DNA of 64,000 nt from Rhodococcus globerulus NBRC 14531 (GTDB taxonomy: Bacteria > Actinomycetota > Actinomycetes > Mycobacteriales > Mycobacteriaceae), in assembly GCF_001894805.1 (NCBI RefSeq), contig NZ_BCWX01000004.1, positions 434,001 through 498,000 of the forward strand, written 5' to 3'. Of the stretch, positions 42,910 to 51,626 are shown piece after piece (the stretch's first letter is position 1; every line of letters begins with the position of its first letter). The position numbers were made by a program, and so were the translations under genes. The notes below the pieces were generated by a model that was not told the DNA's origin, made no database searches, and worked only from the letters and a program-made list of their open reading frames with translations.

Positions 42910-44651
42910 CCTACGACGCCGTGATCAACAACGGATTGTGGTTCGACGGCACCGGAGCCAAACCGGCAATCCGCAACCTGGGAATCCGGGACGGGCGAGT
43001 CACCGCTATCTCGCTCGACCCCCTCGACGAAACCGATTGCCCCCGAGTCATCGACGCCCGGCGAAAGTGGGTGATCCCGGGAATCGTCGACATTCACACG
43101 CACTACGACGTCGAGATCCTGGAAGGGCCGGCGCTGAGCGAATCCCTGCGGCACGGGGTCACGTCGATCTTTGTCGGATCGTGTTCCCTATCTACCATTC
43201 ACGCCAGCCCGTCCGATGCAGGCGATCTCTTCGGACGCGTCGAAGCAATCCCACGCAAACACGTCGTCGAAGCACTCACGAGGGCCAAGACCTGGAACTC
43301 CGCGCGCGAGTACATCGCCGCACTCGAGTCACTTCCGTTGGGCCCCAATGTGGCAGCCTTCATCGGGCACTCCGATATGCGAGCCGCTGAGATGGGGTTG
43401 GACCGTGCAACGCGGAAGGACGTGCATCCCAGTGATGCCGAACTCGCGTCGATGGAAGCGCATTTGACCGAGGCACTTGACGCTGGTTTTGTCGGAATGT
43501 CCGGCCAGCAACTGCTGTTCGACAAACTTGACGGCGAAACCTGCCGCTCACGTACCTTGCCGTCGACGTATGCAACCACGAAGGAACGACGCCGACTCAA
43601 CGCGATCCTGCGTCGCCGGGGACGGGTATTTCAGGCCGGACCAGACCCCACCAATCCAGTGAGCACCGGTGCCATGGCATTCACCAGCGTGGGTCTCTGG
43701 CGTAAGCGACTCAAAACGAGCATGCTCTCGGCAGCAGACATCAAGTCGAACAAGTTTGCCGTGGCAATTCTCGGACCGCTGGCGCATCTGGTCAATCGAC
43801 TCGGCGGTGACCTGCGCTGGCAGCATCTGCCTGTGCCCTTCGAGGTGTATGCCGACGGAATCGATCTGGTTGTCTTCGAGGAGTTCGGATCCGGGGCTGC
43901 GGCACTGCATCTGACCGACGAGATGGAACGCAACGTTCTGATGCAGAGCGAGGAATACCGTCGACAATTCCGCAAGGACTACGACCAGAAGTTCGGCGTC
44001 AAGGTGTGGCACCGCGACTTCTTCGATGCCGAAATCGTTTCCTGCCCAGACGATTCTTTGGTGGGTAAGACCTTCGGCCAGGTCGGCGTCGAGCGTGGCA
44101 GCATCCACCCGGTCGACGCGTTCCTGGATCTGGTGCTCGAGCACGGATCCAAGGTTCGTTGGCGCACAACCATTTCCAACCACCGCCCCGAGATACTGGA
44201 CAAGTTCGCTCAGGACAACGGCGTACAACTCGGATTCTCGGACGCCGGAGCACATTTGCGCAATATGGCATTCTACAACTTCGGCCTACGACTACTTCGC
44301 CGCGTGTACGACGCCCAGAAGATCGGCCGGCCCTTCATGACGGTCGAGGCAGCAGTACATCGTCTCACCGGCGAACTTGCCGAGTGGTACGACGTCGATG
44401 CGGGGCACCTTCGATTGGGTGACCGCGCCGACCTTGTCGTTATCGATCCCGCTCATCTCGACGATTCGCTCGAGGCTTACGCCGAGAGTCCGGTTGTGGA
44501 GTACGACAACCTCTCTCGCATGGTCAATCGTAACGACGAGACCGTAACCGCCGTATTCGTCGGCGGCGAGTACGTATTCGGCGAGGGTGAAGCAGCACCG
44601 GTCCTCGGCAACCGCCGAACCGGAAAATTCTTGAAAGCAGGTGCCCATTAA
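42906..44651 (+). CDS. D-aminoacylase-type amidohydrolase
   Basis: A 581-residue metal-dependent amidohydrolase of the N-acyl-D-amino-acid deacylase group. The metal motif is [13 protein letters not shown] near residue 62, [11 protein letters not shown] near 155, and the late Asp is in [14 protein letters not shown] near 445. Family members remove acyl groups from D-amino acids, but in catabolic operons relatives also act on other amides or cyclic compounds. It overlaps the ligase gene by 4 bases. The reaction in this pathway is unknown. Confidence 0.83.
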   Translation: MTYDAVINNGLWFDGTGAKPAIRNLGIRDGRVTAISLDPLDETDCPRVIDARRKWVIPGIVDIHTHYDVEILEGPALSESLRHGVTSIFVGSCSLSTIHASPSDAGDLFGRVEAIPRKHVVEALTRAKTWNSAREYIAALESLPLGPNVAAFIGHSDMRAAEMGLDRATRKDVHPSDAELASMEAHLTEALDAGFVGMSGQQLLFDKLDGETCRSRTLPSTYATTKERRRLNAILRRRGRVFQAGPDPTNPVSTGAMAFTSVGLWRKRLKTSMLSAADIKSNKFAVAILGPLAHLVNRLGGDLRWQHLPVPFEVYADGIDLVVFEEFGSGAAALHLTDEMERNVLMQSEEYRRQFRKDYDQKFGVKVWHRDFFDAEIVSCPDDSLVGKTFGQVGVERGSIHPVDAFLDLVLEHGSKVRWRTTISNHRPEILDKFAQDNGVQLGFSDAGAHLRNMAFYNFGLRLLRRVYDAQKIGRPFMTVEAAVHRLTGELAEWYDVDAGHLRLGDRADLVVIDPAHLDDSLEAYAESPVVEYDNLSRMVNRNDETVTAVFVGGEYVFGEGEAAPVLGNRRTGKFLKAGAH

Positions 44652-44652
44652 C

Positions 44653-45429
44653 ATGTCCAGATTTGCCGGCAAGACCGCAGTCGTCACCGGCGCAGCCTCG
44701 GGGATCGGCGCGGCGATTGCACTGCGCCTCATCAGCGAAGGTGCGCGCGTCGCAGGCATCGATATCTCCGAGGGCGCACTGAAGGAGATCGCGGCCCAAC
44801 ACGACGGTTCCTTCCTCGCCGCACCGGCCGATGTGACCAAGGAGTCCGATGTCGCCGAGGCCATTGCCGCTGCGGCAGCGGAATTCGGTGGGATCGACAT
44901 CGCGTTCAACGTCGCCGGAGCATCGAGGGTGGGCCAGATCGTCGATCTCGACGAAGCGGATTGGGACTTCACCATCGATTTGGTGCAGAAGGGTGTGTTC
45001 CTCTGCACCAAACACGAAGCGCGCCATATCCGTGAGCACGGAAGGGGTGGAGCGATCGTCAATGTCTCCTCACTCAACGCCCATATTCCGAGCCCGTACG
45101 GAAGTGCATACGCCACCGGCAAAGCCGGTGTCGAGATGTTCAGCAAGAATGCCGCGATCGAACTCGCGGCGTCGGGAATCCGTGTCAACGCGGTTCTCCC
45201 CGGTCTGGTCGACACCCCACTGGTCGCGCCGGTGATGGGGTACGAACCCGCGCGTGACATGTTCCTGGATCGAATCCCCATGGCCCGAGCGGCAACTCCC
45301 GAGGAAATTGCCGCTCCCTGCCTATATCTCGCAAGTGACGACGCCACCTACATCACCGGAACATCACTGGTGGTCGACGGCGGTTGGGAAGTGTCGAACT
45401 ACCCGGATCTGACAAAACTCGGTAGCTGA
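44653..45429 (+). CDS. Short-chain dehydrogenase/reductase
   Basis: A 258-residue classical SDR. The cofactor motif is VTGAASGIGAAIAL with D38 in IDISEG favouring NAD(H); NVAGAS, the catalytic Ser (NVSSLNA), Tyr and Lys (YGSAYATGKAG) are all present, and it ends YITGTSLVVDGGWEVS. It oxidises or reduces a hydroxyl or keto group in the pathway of the operon of which it is the last gene. The ATG at 44653 lies 1 base past the amidohydrolase stop; a GTG at 44641 is possible. Confidence 0.87.
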   Translation: MSRFAGKTAVVTGAASGIGAAIALRLISEGARVAGIDISEGALKEIAAQHDGSFLAAPADVTKESDVAEAIAAAAAEFGGIDIAFNVAGASRVGQIVDLDEADWDFTIDLVQKGVFLCTKHEARHIREHGRGGAIVNVSSLNAHIPSPYGSAYATGKAGVEMFSKNAAIELAASGIRVNAVLPGLVDTPLVAPVMGYEPARDMFLDRIPMARAATPEEIAAPCLYLASDDATYITGTSLVVDGGWEVSNYPDLTKLGS

Positions 45430-45430
45430 A

Positions 45431-45910
45431 TCAGCTGCCGGGCAGCACGCACTGCGTGTCGAGGCCGAGGACGTGGTTGAGCCGGCCGAAGGCCAACCAC
45501 GATCCGAGGCACATACTCAGTTCCACGATTTCGGCCTGAGAGTAGTGGGCAGTCATGCGTTCCCAGAACTCGTCGTCCAGTCCGTGATGATCGAGTGCGT
45601 ACCGTTCGGCGTATTCGGCGGCCAGCCGTGTCCTGTCGTCAAAAGCATCGGTGGTTCGCCAGTCGGTGACGGACTGCGCAAAATCAGATTCGACAGTTGC
45701 ACCGTCACGTTCGGTTCGCCAATCCTGGCAGAAGATACAACCGTTGATCTGAGCGATACGCAGCCGAGCGGCCTCGAACTCTCGCAGACCGAGAGTGGTG
45801 TCGGAATACACCTTTTGGGAGAACGCGGCTGCGGCGGGACCGATGCCCGGAACCATCTCACCCCACACGTAGCCGATCGGATTCTTGCCCTCAGGGATGT
45901 CGATGTTCAT
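45431..45910 (-). CDS. Carboxymuconolactone decarboxylase/AhpD-like protein
   Basis: A 159-residue all-helical CMD/AhpD-fold protein. The AhpD core is RLRIAQINGCIFCQDWRTERDG with the redox C-x-x-C, then a His in the C-terminal helix region (RLNHVLGLD). It is either a peroxidase-related thiol protein or a decarboxylase-like enzyme. GGAGGACCGAAT precedes the ATG at 45908-45910, which lies 20 bases inside the end of the upstream DapB-like gene. The gene is convergent with the monooxygenase operon; the stop codons are separated by a single base. Confidence 0.82.
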   Translation of the reverse strand: MNIDIPEGKNPIGYVWGEMVPGIGPAAAAFSQKVYSDTTLGLREFEAARLRIAQINGCIFCQDWRTERDGATVESDFAQSVTDWRTTDAFDDRTRLAAEYAERYALDHHGLDDEFWERMTAHYSQAEIVELSMCLGSWLAFGRLNHVLGLDTQCVLPGS

Positions 45911-47042
45911 ATTCGGTCCTCCAGGTATCGGCGCCGAGTTTGCCGACGCCTGGGGTGAGTGGGACGTCGAGCGCGTCGTACAAGCCAGGTTCGGCGGCCC
46001 GCAACCACGGGATCGCATTGACGAGACGCCCTACAGCAGTGGCATTTCCACCGGCCGCGCGATTTCCACCCTCGTCGGTGGCCTCGACGTTGATCTCAAT
46101 TCGTGGGCGGCCTTCGATGATGACCTTGTGCACCCCGTCCCCATCGCCCGGAGGACACGGCCAGTCAGGAGCACACGACGGGTGAATCCGGGTGACGTGT
46201 TCGATGACGATCAACGGTTTGCCGTCGACAATTCCCTGAACTTCGAATCGCACACCGCCCTGGGTTCCGGCGGAAAAATCACCCATGTGCTCGGTGGTCA
46301 CCGTCTCGTCGAGAGCCCGGCGCAGCAGGGTCTCACTGATGCCGTCGAGTTCGACGCCCAACGCACGTGCGATGAGCCGAATCTGTCCTCCCCACACCAT
46401 CGTTGGGACACCTGATGCAACCATGGGCGGGTCGTACTCCATCGGCTGACCCATACCGACGAGGTAGCGCACCGAATCCGGCTGGTCGTACGTCGTGTAG
46501 TCGAAAATCTCCTGACACCGAATCTGGTCGATAGTTCCGGACAGGCCCGTGATCATCACCGGCAGAATGTCGTTTCCCCACCCAGGATCGACGCCGGAGA
46601 CGAACAGCGCGCCGCCGCCGGCCTTGGCTGCGGCCAGGACGGGATCCCGCACTTCGGGCGGCGCCGAACGGTGGTCGTACAGGGCGTAGACCGAGGGCGT
46701 CACCACGACAGCGCCGCCGTGTAGCGCGCGCATGATGTCCGCGGTGGCATCGTCCGGCCGGATCTCACCCGAAGCTGCGTAGACAACGGCGTCCGGAACA
46801 GTGGCAAGAACGGCGTCGGCATCATCGGTGGCAACCACACCCAACCGGTAGCCGAGTTGCGCGAGGTCTCCCGCATCTCGGCCGACCTTGTCGGGATTTG
46901 CGACTACGACTGCGCAGAGTTCGAGCGCCGGATTGGCGGCGACGGCCCGAATCGAGGCACGGCCGACGTTTCCCGTCCCCCACACAACCGTCCGGATCTT
47001 CGCCTCGATGTCGCGGTCATCCATAATTCGGACAGTACCCAT
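45891..47042 (-). CDS. DapB-like NAD(P)-binding reductase
   Basis: A 383-residue protein with an N-terminal Rossmann domain of the dihydrodipicolinate-reductase type (RTVVWGTGNVGRASIRAVAAN) and a C-terminal domain seen in the 2,4-diaminopentanoate dehydrogenase-like group. It is not lysine-pathway DapB: the length is over 100 residues greater. Such proteins recur in rhodococcal catabolic clusters next to CMD-family genes, as here, with unknown reaction. The start may be 47042 or the ATG six codons later at 47024. Confidence 0.78.
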   Translation of the reverse strand: MGTVRIMDDRDIEAKIRTVVWGTGNVGRASIRAVAANPALELCAVVVANPDKVGRDAGDLAQLGYRLGVVATDDADAVLATVPDAVVYAASGEIRPDDATADIMRALHGGAVVVTPSVYALYDHRSAPPEVRDPVLAAAKAGGGALFVSGVDPGWGNDILPVMITGLSGTIDQIRCQEIFDYTTYDQPDSVRYLVGMGQPMEYDPPMVASGVPTMVWGGQIRLIARALGVELDGISETLLRRALDETVTTEHMGDFSAGTQGGVRFEVQGIVDGKPLIVIEHVTRIHPSCAPDWPCPPGDGDGVHKVIIEGRPRIEINVEATDEGGNRAAGGNATAVGRLVNAIPWLRAAEPGLYDALDVPLTPGVGKLGADTWRTEYEHRHP

Positions 47043-47075
47043 TCCGGGGTAGTTGTCACGGCCGAATGCGCGAAT

Positions 47076-47747
47076 CTACCCGGTGAGGAAAACCAAGGCT
47101 TGCGGCGGGAGAGTCGCGCCGGGGCTGCGCCGATACATCTCAGCCGGTCTGCCCGTAGTAGCCCTCACGTATTCCCCGGTACTGACCAGCGCGTCGACAA
47201 CATGACGCCGGAAGCTGTCCTTCTGCAACTCACGATCAAACACCACCTCGTAGAGTTGCCGCAGTTGGGGGACGGTGAAAGTGTCGCCGAGGAGACCGGC
47301 CGGATCGACGGCTTGGGCAAACCGGCTTCGGAGGTCGGCAACTGCCAATCCGACTATCTCGGTGTGGTCGAAAGCCAGGTCCAGGGCACCGTAGGCATCG
47401 AGGAGGATCGCGTCAACCGGCATGTCACTTTCCGGCAGCGCGGCAGCGTGCGCAACCGATAAGACCCATCCCCTGTCGTCGCGATTCGGGTTGTCGAGAA
47501 TTGCCAGTTGATGGAACTCCGCATCTACCATTCCCGCTTTGGAGTGCAGGGCCCGATCTGCTGCGGCAGTGAGCACTTCGCGCTCATGGAGAAAGGTGCC
47601 GGGCAAAGCGAACTTGCCCAGCCGATGCTCGACTACAAGCACTTTGAGGGCAGCGTCCGAATAGGTCAGAACGGCGACGTCGACGGCGACCGACGGCCGC
47701 GGGTAGTCGGTTAACGATTTGCCACTCGCGTCTGTCCATTCATTCAC
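47076..47747 (-). CDS. NrtR-like regulator with degenerate Nudix domain
   Basis: A 223-residue protein: Nudix fold (residues 20-145) plus a C-terminal winged helix (FTVPQLRQLYEVVFDRELQKDSFRRHV, RATTGRPAEMYRR), the NrtR architecture. The Nudix box reads GTFLHEREVLTAAADRALHSKAGM: where active enzymes have REUxEExGU this one has RALHSKAGM, losing the catalytic glutamates. It should therefore sense, not hydrolyse, an ADP-ribose-type ligand; NrtR proteins are repressors relieved by ADP-ribose. It is divergent, 60 bases away, from an ADP-ribosylglycohydrolase-macrodomain gene that would release that ligand. The start is GTG at 47747. Confidence 0.85.
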   Translation of the reverse strand: MNEWTDASGKSLTDYPRPSVAVDVAVLTYSDAALKVLVVEHRLGKFALPGTFLHEREVLTAAADRALHSKAGMVDAEFHQLAILDNPNRDDRGWVLSVAHAAALPESDMPVDAILLDAYGALDLAFDHTEIVGLAVADLRSRFAQAVDPAGLLGDTFTVPQLRQLYEVVFDRELQKDSFRRHVVDALVSTGEYVRATTGRPAEMYRRSPGATLPPQALVFLTG

Positions 47748-47759
47748 TGTTGCATATTA

Positions 47760-47795
47760 GCTCAATCATGATCTATGTTTAGCGCAAAGTTGAGC
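47760..47795. promoter_or_regulatory. Divergent promoter region with GCTCAA/TTGAGC inverted repeat
   Basis: In the 60-bp gap between the NrtR-like gene and the ARH-macro gene, GCTCAA (47760-47765) pairs with TTGAGC (47790-47795), and ATCATGAT (47765-47772) is a perfect palindrome. This AT-rich region must hold both promoters and is the likely binding site of the NrtR-like protein. Confidence 0.5.
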
Positions 47796-47807
47796 AAAGG
47801 GGTTGAT

Positions 47808-49253
47808 GTGAGGCTGAACGCACTACAGGCCGATCGCGCGGCAGGGGTACTGCTCGGCACGGCAGCCGGCGACGCACTGGGCGCCGGATACGAGTTCACG
47901 TATCCGAAGGCCGAGGTTGTCATCGACATGATCGGCGGCGGTCCGTTCAAGTGGGCGCCGGGTGAGTGGACGGACGATACCTCGATGGCCGTAGCCATCG
48001 CCGAAGTCGCCGCAACCGGGATCGATCTTGCCAGCACCGAGGGCCTGGATGCCGTTGCAGCACAGTTCATTCGGTGGTACGACTCGAAACCCGAAGATAT
48101 CGGCAATCAGACCCGGGCCGTACTCTCCGCCCGCTCTCCCAACGCAGCGGATATGGCGACTCGTGCGAAGGCGGTCAGCGGACTCAAGGGCGGCAACGGT
48201 TCGCTTATGCGCACCGCGCCAGTTGCGCTGGCTTACCTTGACGACCCCAAAGGTGCTGTCGATGCCGCGTGGAAGATCGGCGCACTCACGCATGACGATC
48301 CGCAGGCCGGCCAAGCCTGTCAGATATGGACCCATGCCATCCGCCACGCAGTGATCCACGGAGACTTCGACGGCGTCCGCGACTACCTGACCGTCGCCGA
48401 TCAGGGGGTGGTCGATTATTGGGGACCACTGCTCGACCAGGCCGAATATGGCAGCCCGCGAGACTTCTCCAAGAACGGCTGGGTGGTTCACGCACTCCAG
48501 ACGGCATGGTGGGCAATAACTTCCACCGACAGCAGCAACACCGAACATCTGCAGCACGCGCTCGAAGCCGCGGTCCGAGCCGGCGGCGACACCGACACGA
48601 CTGCTGCAATCGCCGGCGGCCTACTCGGTGCCCGCTGGGGAGCGTCGGCGATACCGGAGCGGTGGCGCCGCATCATGCACGGATGGCCGGGGTACACCTC
48701 GACCGACTTGATTCGTCTCGCACTCAACACCACAGGAGAAGCAATGCCGACAATCTCCGTCGTCGAAGGTGACATCACCACCCTGGACGTCGACGCAATA
48801 GTCAACGCCGCCAACACCGCTCTCCTCGGCGGCGGGGGCGTCGACGGCGCCATTCACCGCGCCGGTGGCCCGGAAATCCTCGAAGAATGCAAAGCTCTGC
48901 GCGCCTCCAGCCTGCCCGACGGCCTGCCGGTGGGCTCAGCCGTAGCCACCACAGCAGGAAAGATGAAAGCACGCAACGTGATCCACACCGTCGGTCCGCG
49001 ATACTCGCGTTCACAAGATCGGTCGGCGCAGCTTCGGTCGGCATACACGCGAAGTCTGGCCGTGGCCGATTCCCTTGGCGCCCAGACCGTCGCCTTCCCG
49101 CTGATCTCTTCGGGCGTCTACGGCTGGCCCAAGGAAGACGCTGCAAGACAGGCAGTTACGGCGATTCACTCAGCGCATACCGCTGTGGACAACGTCATTC
49201 TCGTTGCCTACGACAAGCCGTCGGCGGATGTACTGCGGCGAGCACTCGAGTAG
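47808..49253 (+). CDS. ADP-ribosylglycohydrolase-macrodomain fusion
   Basis: A 481-residue two-domain protein. Residues 1-305 are a DraG/ARH-type ADP-ribosyl hydrolase: GTAAGDALGAGYEF, metal motif EWTDDTSMA (D56, D57, T58) and the second metal motif GGDTDTTAAIAGGLLGA near 260. Residues 315-481 are a macrodomain of the MacroD type: GDITTLDVDAIVNAAN, LLGGGGVDGAIHRAGG, and FPLISSGVYGWP. Both domains bind or remove ADP-ribose, so the protein can strip ADP-ribose from proteins and handle the free or O-acetylated product. The GTG at 47808 has AAAGGGG 5 bases upstream; the ATG at 47775 lacks a site. An NrtR-like regulator is divergent. Confidence 0.87.
   Translation: MRLNALQADRAAGVLLGTAAGDALGAGYEFTYPKAEVVIDMIGGGPFKWAPGEWTDDTSMAVAIAEVAATGIDLASTEGLDAVAAQFIRWYDSKPEDIGNQTRAVLSARSPNAADMATRAKAVSGLKGGNGSLMRTAPVALAYLDDPKGAVDAAWKIGALTHDDPQAGQACQIWTHAIRHAVIHGDFDGVRDYLTVADQGVVDYWGPLLDQAEYGSPRDFSKNGWVVHALQTAWWAITSTDSSNTEHLQHALEAAVRAGGDTDTTAAIAGGLLGARWGASAIPERWRRIMHGWPGYTSTDLIRLALNTTGEAMPTISVVEGDITTLDVDAIVNAANTALLGGGGVDGAIHRAGGPEILEECKALRASSLPDGLPVGSAVATTAGKMKARNVIHTVGPRYSRSQDRSAQLRSAYTRSLAVADSLGAQTVAFPLISSGVYGWPKEDAARQAVTAIHSAHTAVDNVILVAYDKPSADVLRRALE
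48734..48746 (+). promoter_or_regulatory. Internal ribosome-binding site and ATG before the macrodomain
   Basis: AGGAGAA at 48734-48740 is followed by an in-frame ATG at 48744, exactly at the linker between the two domains. Translation from here would give a free 169-residue macrodomain in addition to the 481-residue fusion. Confidence 0.5.
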
Positions 49254-49256
49254 CGG

Positions 49257-49376
49257 CTAGCGAACCCTCATCCGGCGGTTCAACTGCCGACTCCCGAAGT
49301 CCAGACCTGCACCGTCACTGGTGGCCAGTGCTGTCAGCACAGCGGCGACGAGCAGCGATATGACTACGACACCCAT
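49257..49376 (-). CDS. Small membrane peptide, 39 residues
   Basis: A 39-residue peptide: one hydrophobic segment (MGVVVISLLVAAVLTALA) followed by a short polar, Arg-rich tail (RQLNRRMRVR). The ATG at 49374-49376 is preceded by GAGGTGCGCATC, a fair ribosome site. It lies convergent to the ARH-macro gene, 3 bases between stops. No family is recognised; the signal-like start and good ribosome site are the only support. Confidence 0.45.
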   Translation of the reverse strand: MGVVVISLLVAAVLTALATSDGAGLDFGSRQLNRRMRVR

Positions 49377-49430
49377 GATGCGCACCTCGTTCGGACTCGA
49401 GCGGAAACACTTTGCTGAAAACAAGTATAT

Positions 49431-49445
49431 GTAACTTAGGGTTAC
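49431..49445. repeat. Inverted repeat GTAAC-TTAGG-GTTAC
   Basis: A 5-bp-arm inverted repeat with a 5-nt centre in the 217-bp gap 49377-49593, about 55 bases upstream of the small membrane peptide on the minus strand. It could be an operator; no gene is seen in the rest of the gap. Confidence 0.35.
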
Positions 49446-49593
49446 GTTCAATGTGTTGTCACTCACCTGAAACCGGCGATCGCGCTCCGAATCACATCAA
49501 ACCTGGGCAATTCATAACGTCAATGCCGTCGGAGTTGGCCACACCGGAAGAGATGCGATGCACGAAGCGTGTGGGGCACTGCGCGTCGGAGTG

Positions 49594-50268
49594 TCAGGAA
49601 ACCGAGGATCTGTTTCCGCGTAGGGGCGTCACGCGCCATGCCACAGCCGTCAGGGCGGCAGCAGTTCCCGCTGCCGGCCAGAGGGCGTGAGTGCCGATCC
49701 ACCGATGTGCAAGCGCTCCCAGGACGGCACCGCCGATCAGACCCGCACACATTCCGAAGTGTTGCAGCCACGCCCACCGCGGGCCGCCCAGGAATGCGCC
49801 CGTCAAACGTTGGCCCATTTTCACCAGGGCACCCGTCATGTAAGTGACGCCGATGGTTACCTCGCCGTCACGCTGGAACACCGAATTGACCGCGCCCATG
49901 GACAAAGCCATTGCAGTGACCGCGCCGGGAACGATGTCGAAGCTACCCAGTATCGCCCCCAGTACCAACAATGCGGTCACCACCGATAGCACGGTGACCT
50001 TGCGTGTCCGAACCGAATAGCGTTCCGTGACATACGTGATCACCGTGCCGAGCGCGATACCGAGCAGGAAGAGCACAATCACGGCCGCGGGCACTCGGGC
50101 GGCGGCCCACAAGCCGTCGGCGATCGAGACACTCATCTGAGTCATATTGCCGCTCATGAACGATACGAACTGTCCGCTGAGAACGATGAAGCCGATCGCG
50201 TCGACGTATCCGGCCAGCCCGGCAAGCGCTATCGCCAAACCGATGAGTGATCTGCTGTATCCCGTCAC
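49594..50268 (-). CDS. DUF1275 (YoaK-like) membrane protein
   Basis: A 224-residue membrane protein with six predicted segments. The family start GLAGYVDAIGFIVLSGQFVSFMSGNMTQMSV is the hallmark of DUF1275/YoaK, whose substrate is unknown; GAVNSVFQRDGEVTIGVTYMTGALVKMGQ is the second conserved segment. The start is a GTG at 50268. It lies 52 bases downstream of the diacylglycerol-kinase-like gene on the same strand. Confidence 0.85.
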   Translation of the reverse strand: MTGYSRSLIGLAIALAGLAGYVDAIGFIVLSGQFVSFMSGNMTQMSVSIADGLWAAARVPAAVIVLFLLGIALGTVITYVTERYSVRTRKVTVLSVVTALLVLGAILGSFDIVPGAVTAMALSMGAVNSVFQRDGEVTIGVTYMTGALVKMGQRLTGAFLGGPRWAWLQHFGMCAGLIGGAVLGALAHRWIGTHALWPAAGTAAALTAVAWRVTPLRGNRSSVS

Positions 50269-50320
50269 CCGAAAAGCCTGTCACAGTCGACCATGAACCA
50301 TGCAGTCGCAACCGGACAGG

Positions 50321-51625
50321 TTATGCGTCGAGCGCTGTGAATCCTGCCAGTTGACGCAATCTCACCAGATCTACTTTCCGCCGCGGACGCGTCACCCCCG
50401 GTCGGTTGCGTGGAACCCGAACCCGAAGCGCGGCGGGCCGGACCTCGCACCGCACGGGGACCGGGAAGATCAATGCTTCACCATCGACGCCGACAGGAAT
50501 CTCAGGCCGGTCGGCGTCGACAATCACCTCTAATGCCGTGGCTTGCGTCAGTCCCCGCCGATGTGCGCGGCGAAGCAACCCGAGGGCCTGCCGCGGGCTG
50601 TTGACCGACAGCGCGACAACGCCGAGTGTTCCCAGGTCCAACCGCGGCCGTTGCCCGAGTCCGGCAAGGTCATCCGTCTCGTACGGACCGTTGCTGACCA
50701 ACACCGCTTGGGGTGACTCGATGACGCGGTCCTGAACGTGCACGACAAATTTTGCGCCCTGCTGCTCAGCCAGGACATCCGGGAGCATCCGCACGACCGT
50801 ACTGGTCTTGGCATCGCGATACGACGGATTCTGCACCACTTCGGCATACGCGCCGAACGACGCGTTGTTCACAAACGGTCGATCACCCACAGTCCCCAGA
50901 TCGACGTAGATGTCGACGCCGTCATTCAAAGCGTCAAGGCATCGCGACGGATCTTGGAGATCCAAACCGAGATCTGCGGCAAAATGATTGCGTGTACCTG
51001 CGCTGATCACCAGATAGGGCAACCCATGTTCCGCGGCGACCGCCGCCACCAAGGCCTGTGTTCCGTCGCCTCCCGCGACACCCAGTAGATCAGCCCCGTT
51101 GTCGACGGCCTTGCGCGCCACGTCTGCCACGTCAACCGGGTGGGCGGCGTCGAGAACGAATACCTCGGCACCCAATTCTCGAGCCTTGTCGATCAGACCG
51201 AATTTTCCGACCTTCCCACCGCCCGAATTTGGGTTCATCACGAAGAAGGGCCGTTCTGCAGGGCTCGGAGGATGTTCCGGCACAGGAGAACCCGACTCGT
51301 CGTCTTGCAGGGCAGCCCGAGCGCACAACGCGGCCACAATCAACAATCCGATCGTCACCAACACCACCGCAAGCAGATTCGCCCGGACCAGAAAGACGAG
51401 CACCACTATCGGCGCCAACACCCCGATTGCGAGAGCGAACCAGCGCACAAATCCGCGACTGGTGAGAAACCAGTACGCGGCAACCACACTCACCACCACA
51501 GCTCCGACGCCCATGATCAACAACATCAGCGTCTTCAAGCCGGCAAAGACCAGCAGAACCACCACTGCTGCGAATGACGCGGCCACAGCCGCTCTGGCCA
51601 ACCATCGTTGCTTGCTCGTTGCCAT
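50321..51625 (-). CDS. Membrane-anchored diacylglycerol-kinase-family protein
   Basis: A 434-residue protein. Residues 1-105 form four transmembrane segments; the rest is a diacylglycerol/sphingosine-kinase catalytic domain with FFVMNPNSGGGKVGKFGL, the nucleotide motif GVAGGDGTQALVAAVAAEHG, PYLVISAGTRNHFAADLGLD, and a late VDGEALIFPVPV. It phosphorylates a lipid, probably diacylglycerol or a related alcohol, at the membrane. The membrane N-terminus is an extension compared with soluble DgkB/YegS (about 300 residues). Its ATG lies 1 base after the stop of the M23 lipoprotein gene, so the two are probably one operon. Confidence 0.87.
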   Translation of the reverse strand: MATSKQRWLARAAVAASFAAVVVLLVFAGLKTLMLLIMGVGAVVVSVVAAYWFLTSRGFVRWFALAIGVLAPIVVLVFLVRANLLAVVLVTIGLLIVAALCARAALQDDESGSPVPEHPPSPAERPFFVMNPNSGGGKVGKFGLIDKARELGAEVFVLDAAHPVDVADVARKAVDNGADLLGVAGGDGTQALVAAVAAEHGLPYLVISAGTRNHFAADLGLDLQDPSRCLDALNDGVDIYVDLGTVGDRPFVNNASFGAYAEVVQNPSYRDAKTSTVVRMLPDVLAEQQGAKFVVHVQDRVIESPQAVLVSNGPYETDDLAGLGQRPRLDLGTLGVVALSVNSPRQALGLLRRAHRRGLTQATALEVIVDADRPEIPVGVDGEALIFPVPVRCEVRPAALRVRVPRNRPGVTRPRRKVDLVRLRQLAGFTALDA

Positions 51626-51626
51626 G

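Noticed and set aside
47775-47807. ATG at 47775 as start of the ARH-macro gene
   Set aside because: No ribosome site before it, and the extra residues lie in the AT-rich promoter region; the GTG at 47808 has AAAGGGG at good spacing.
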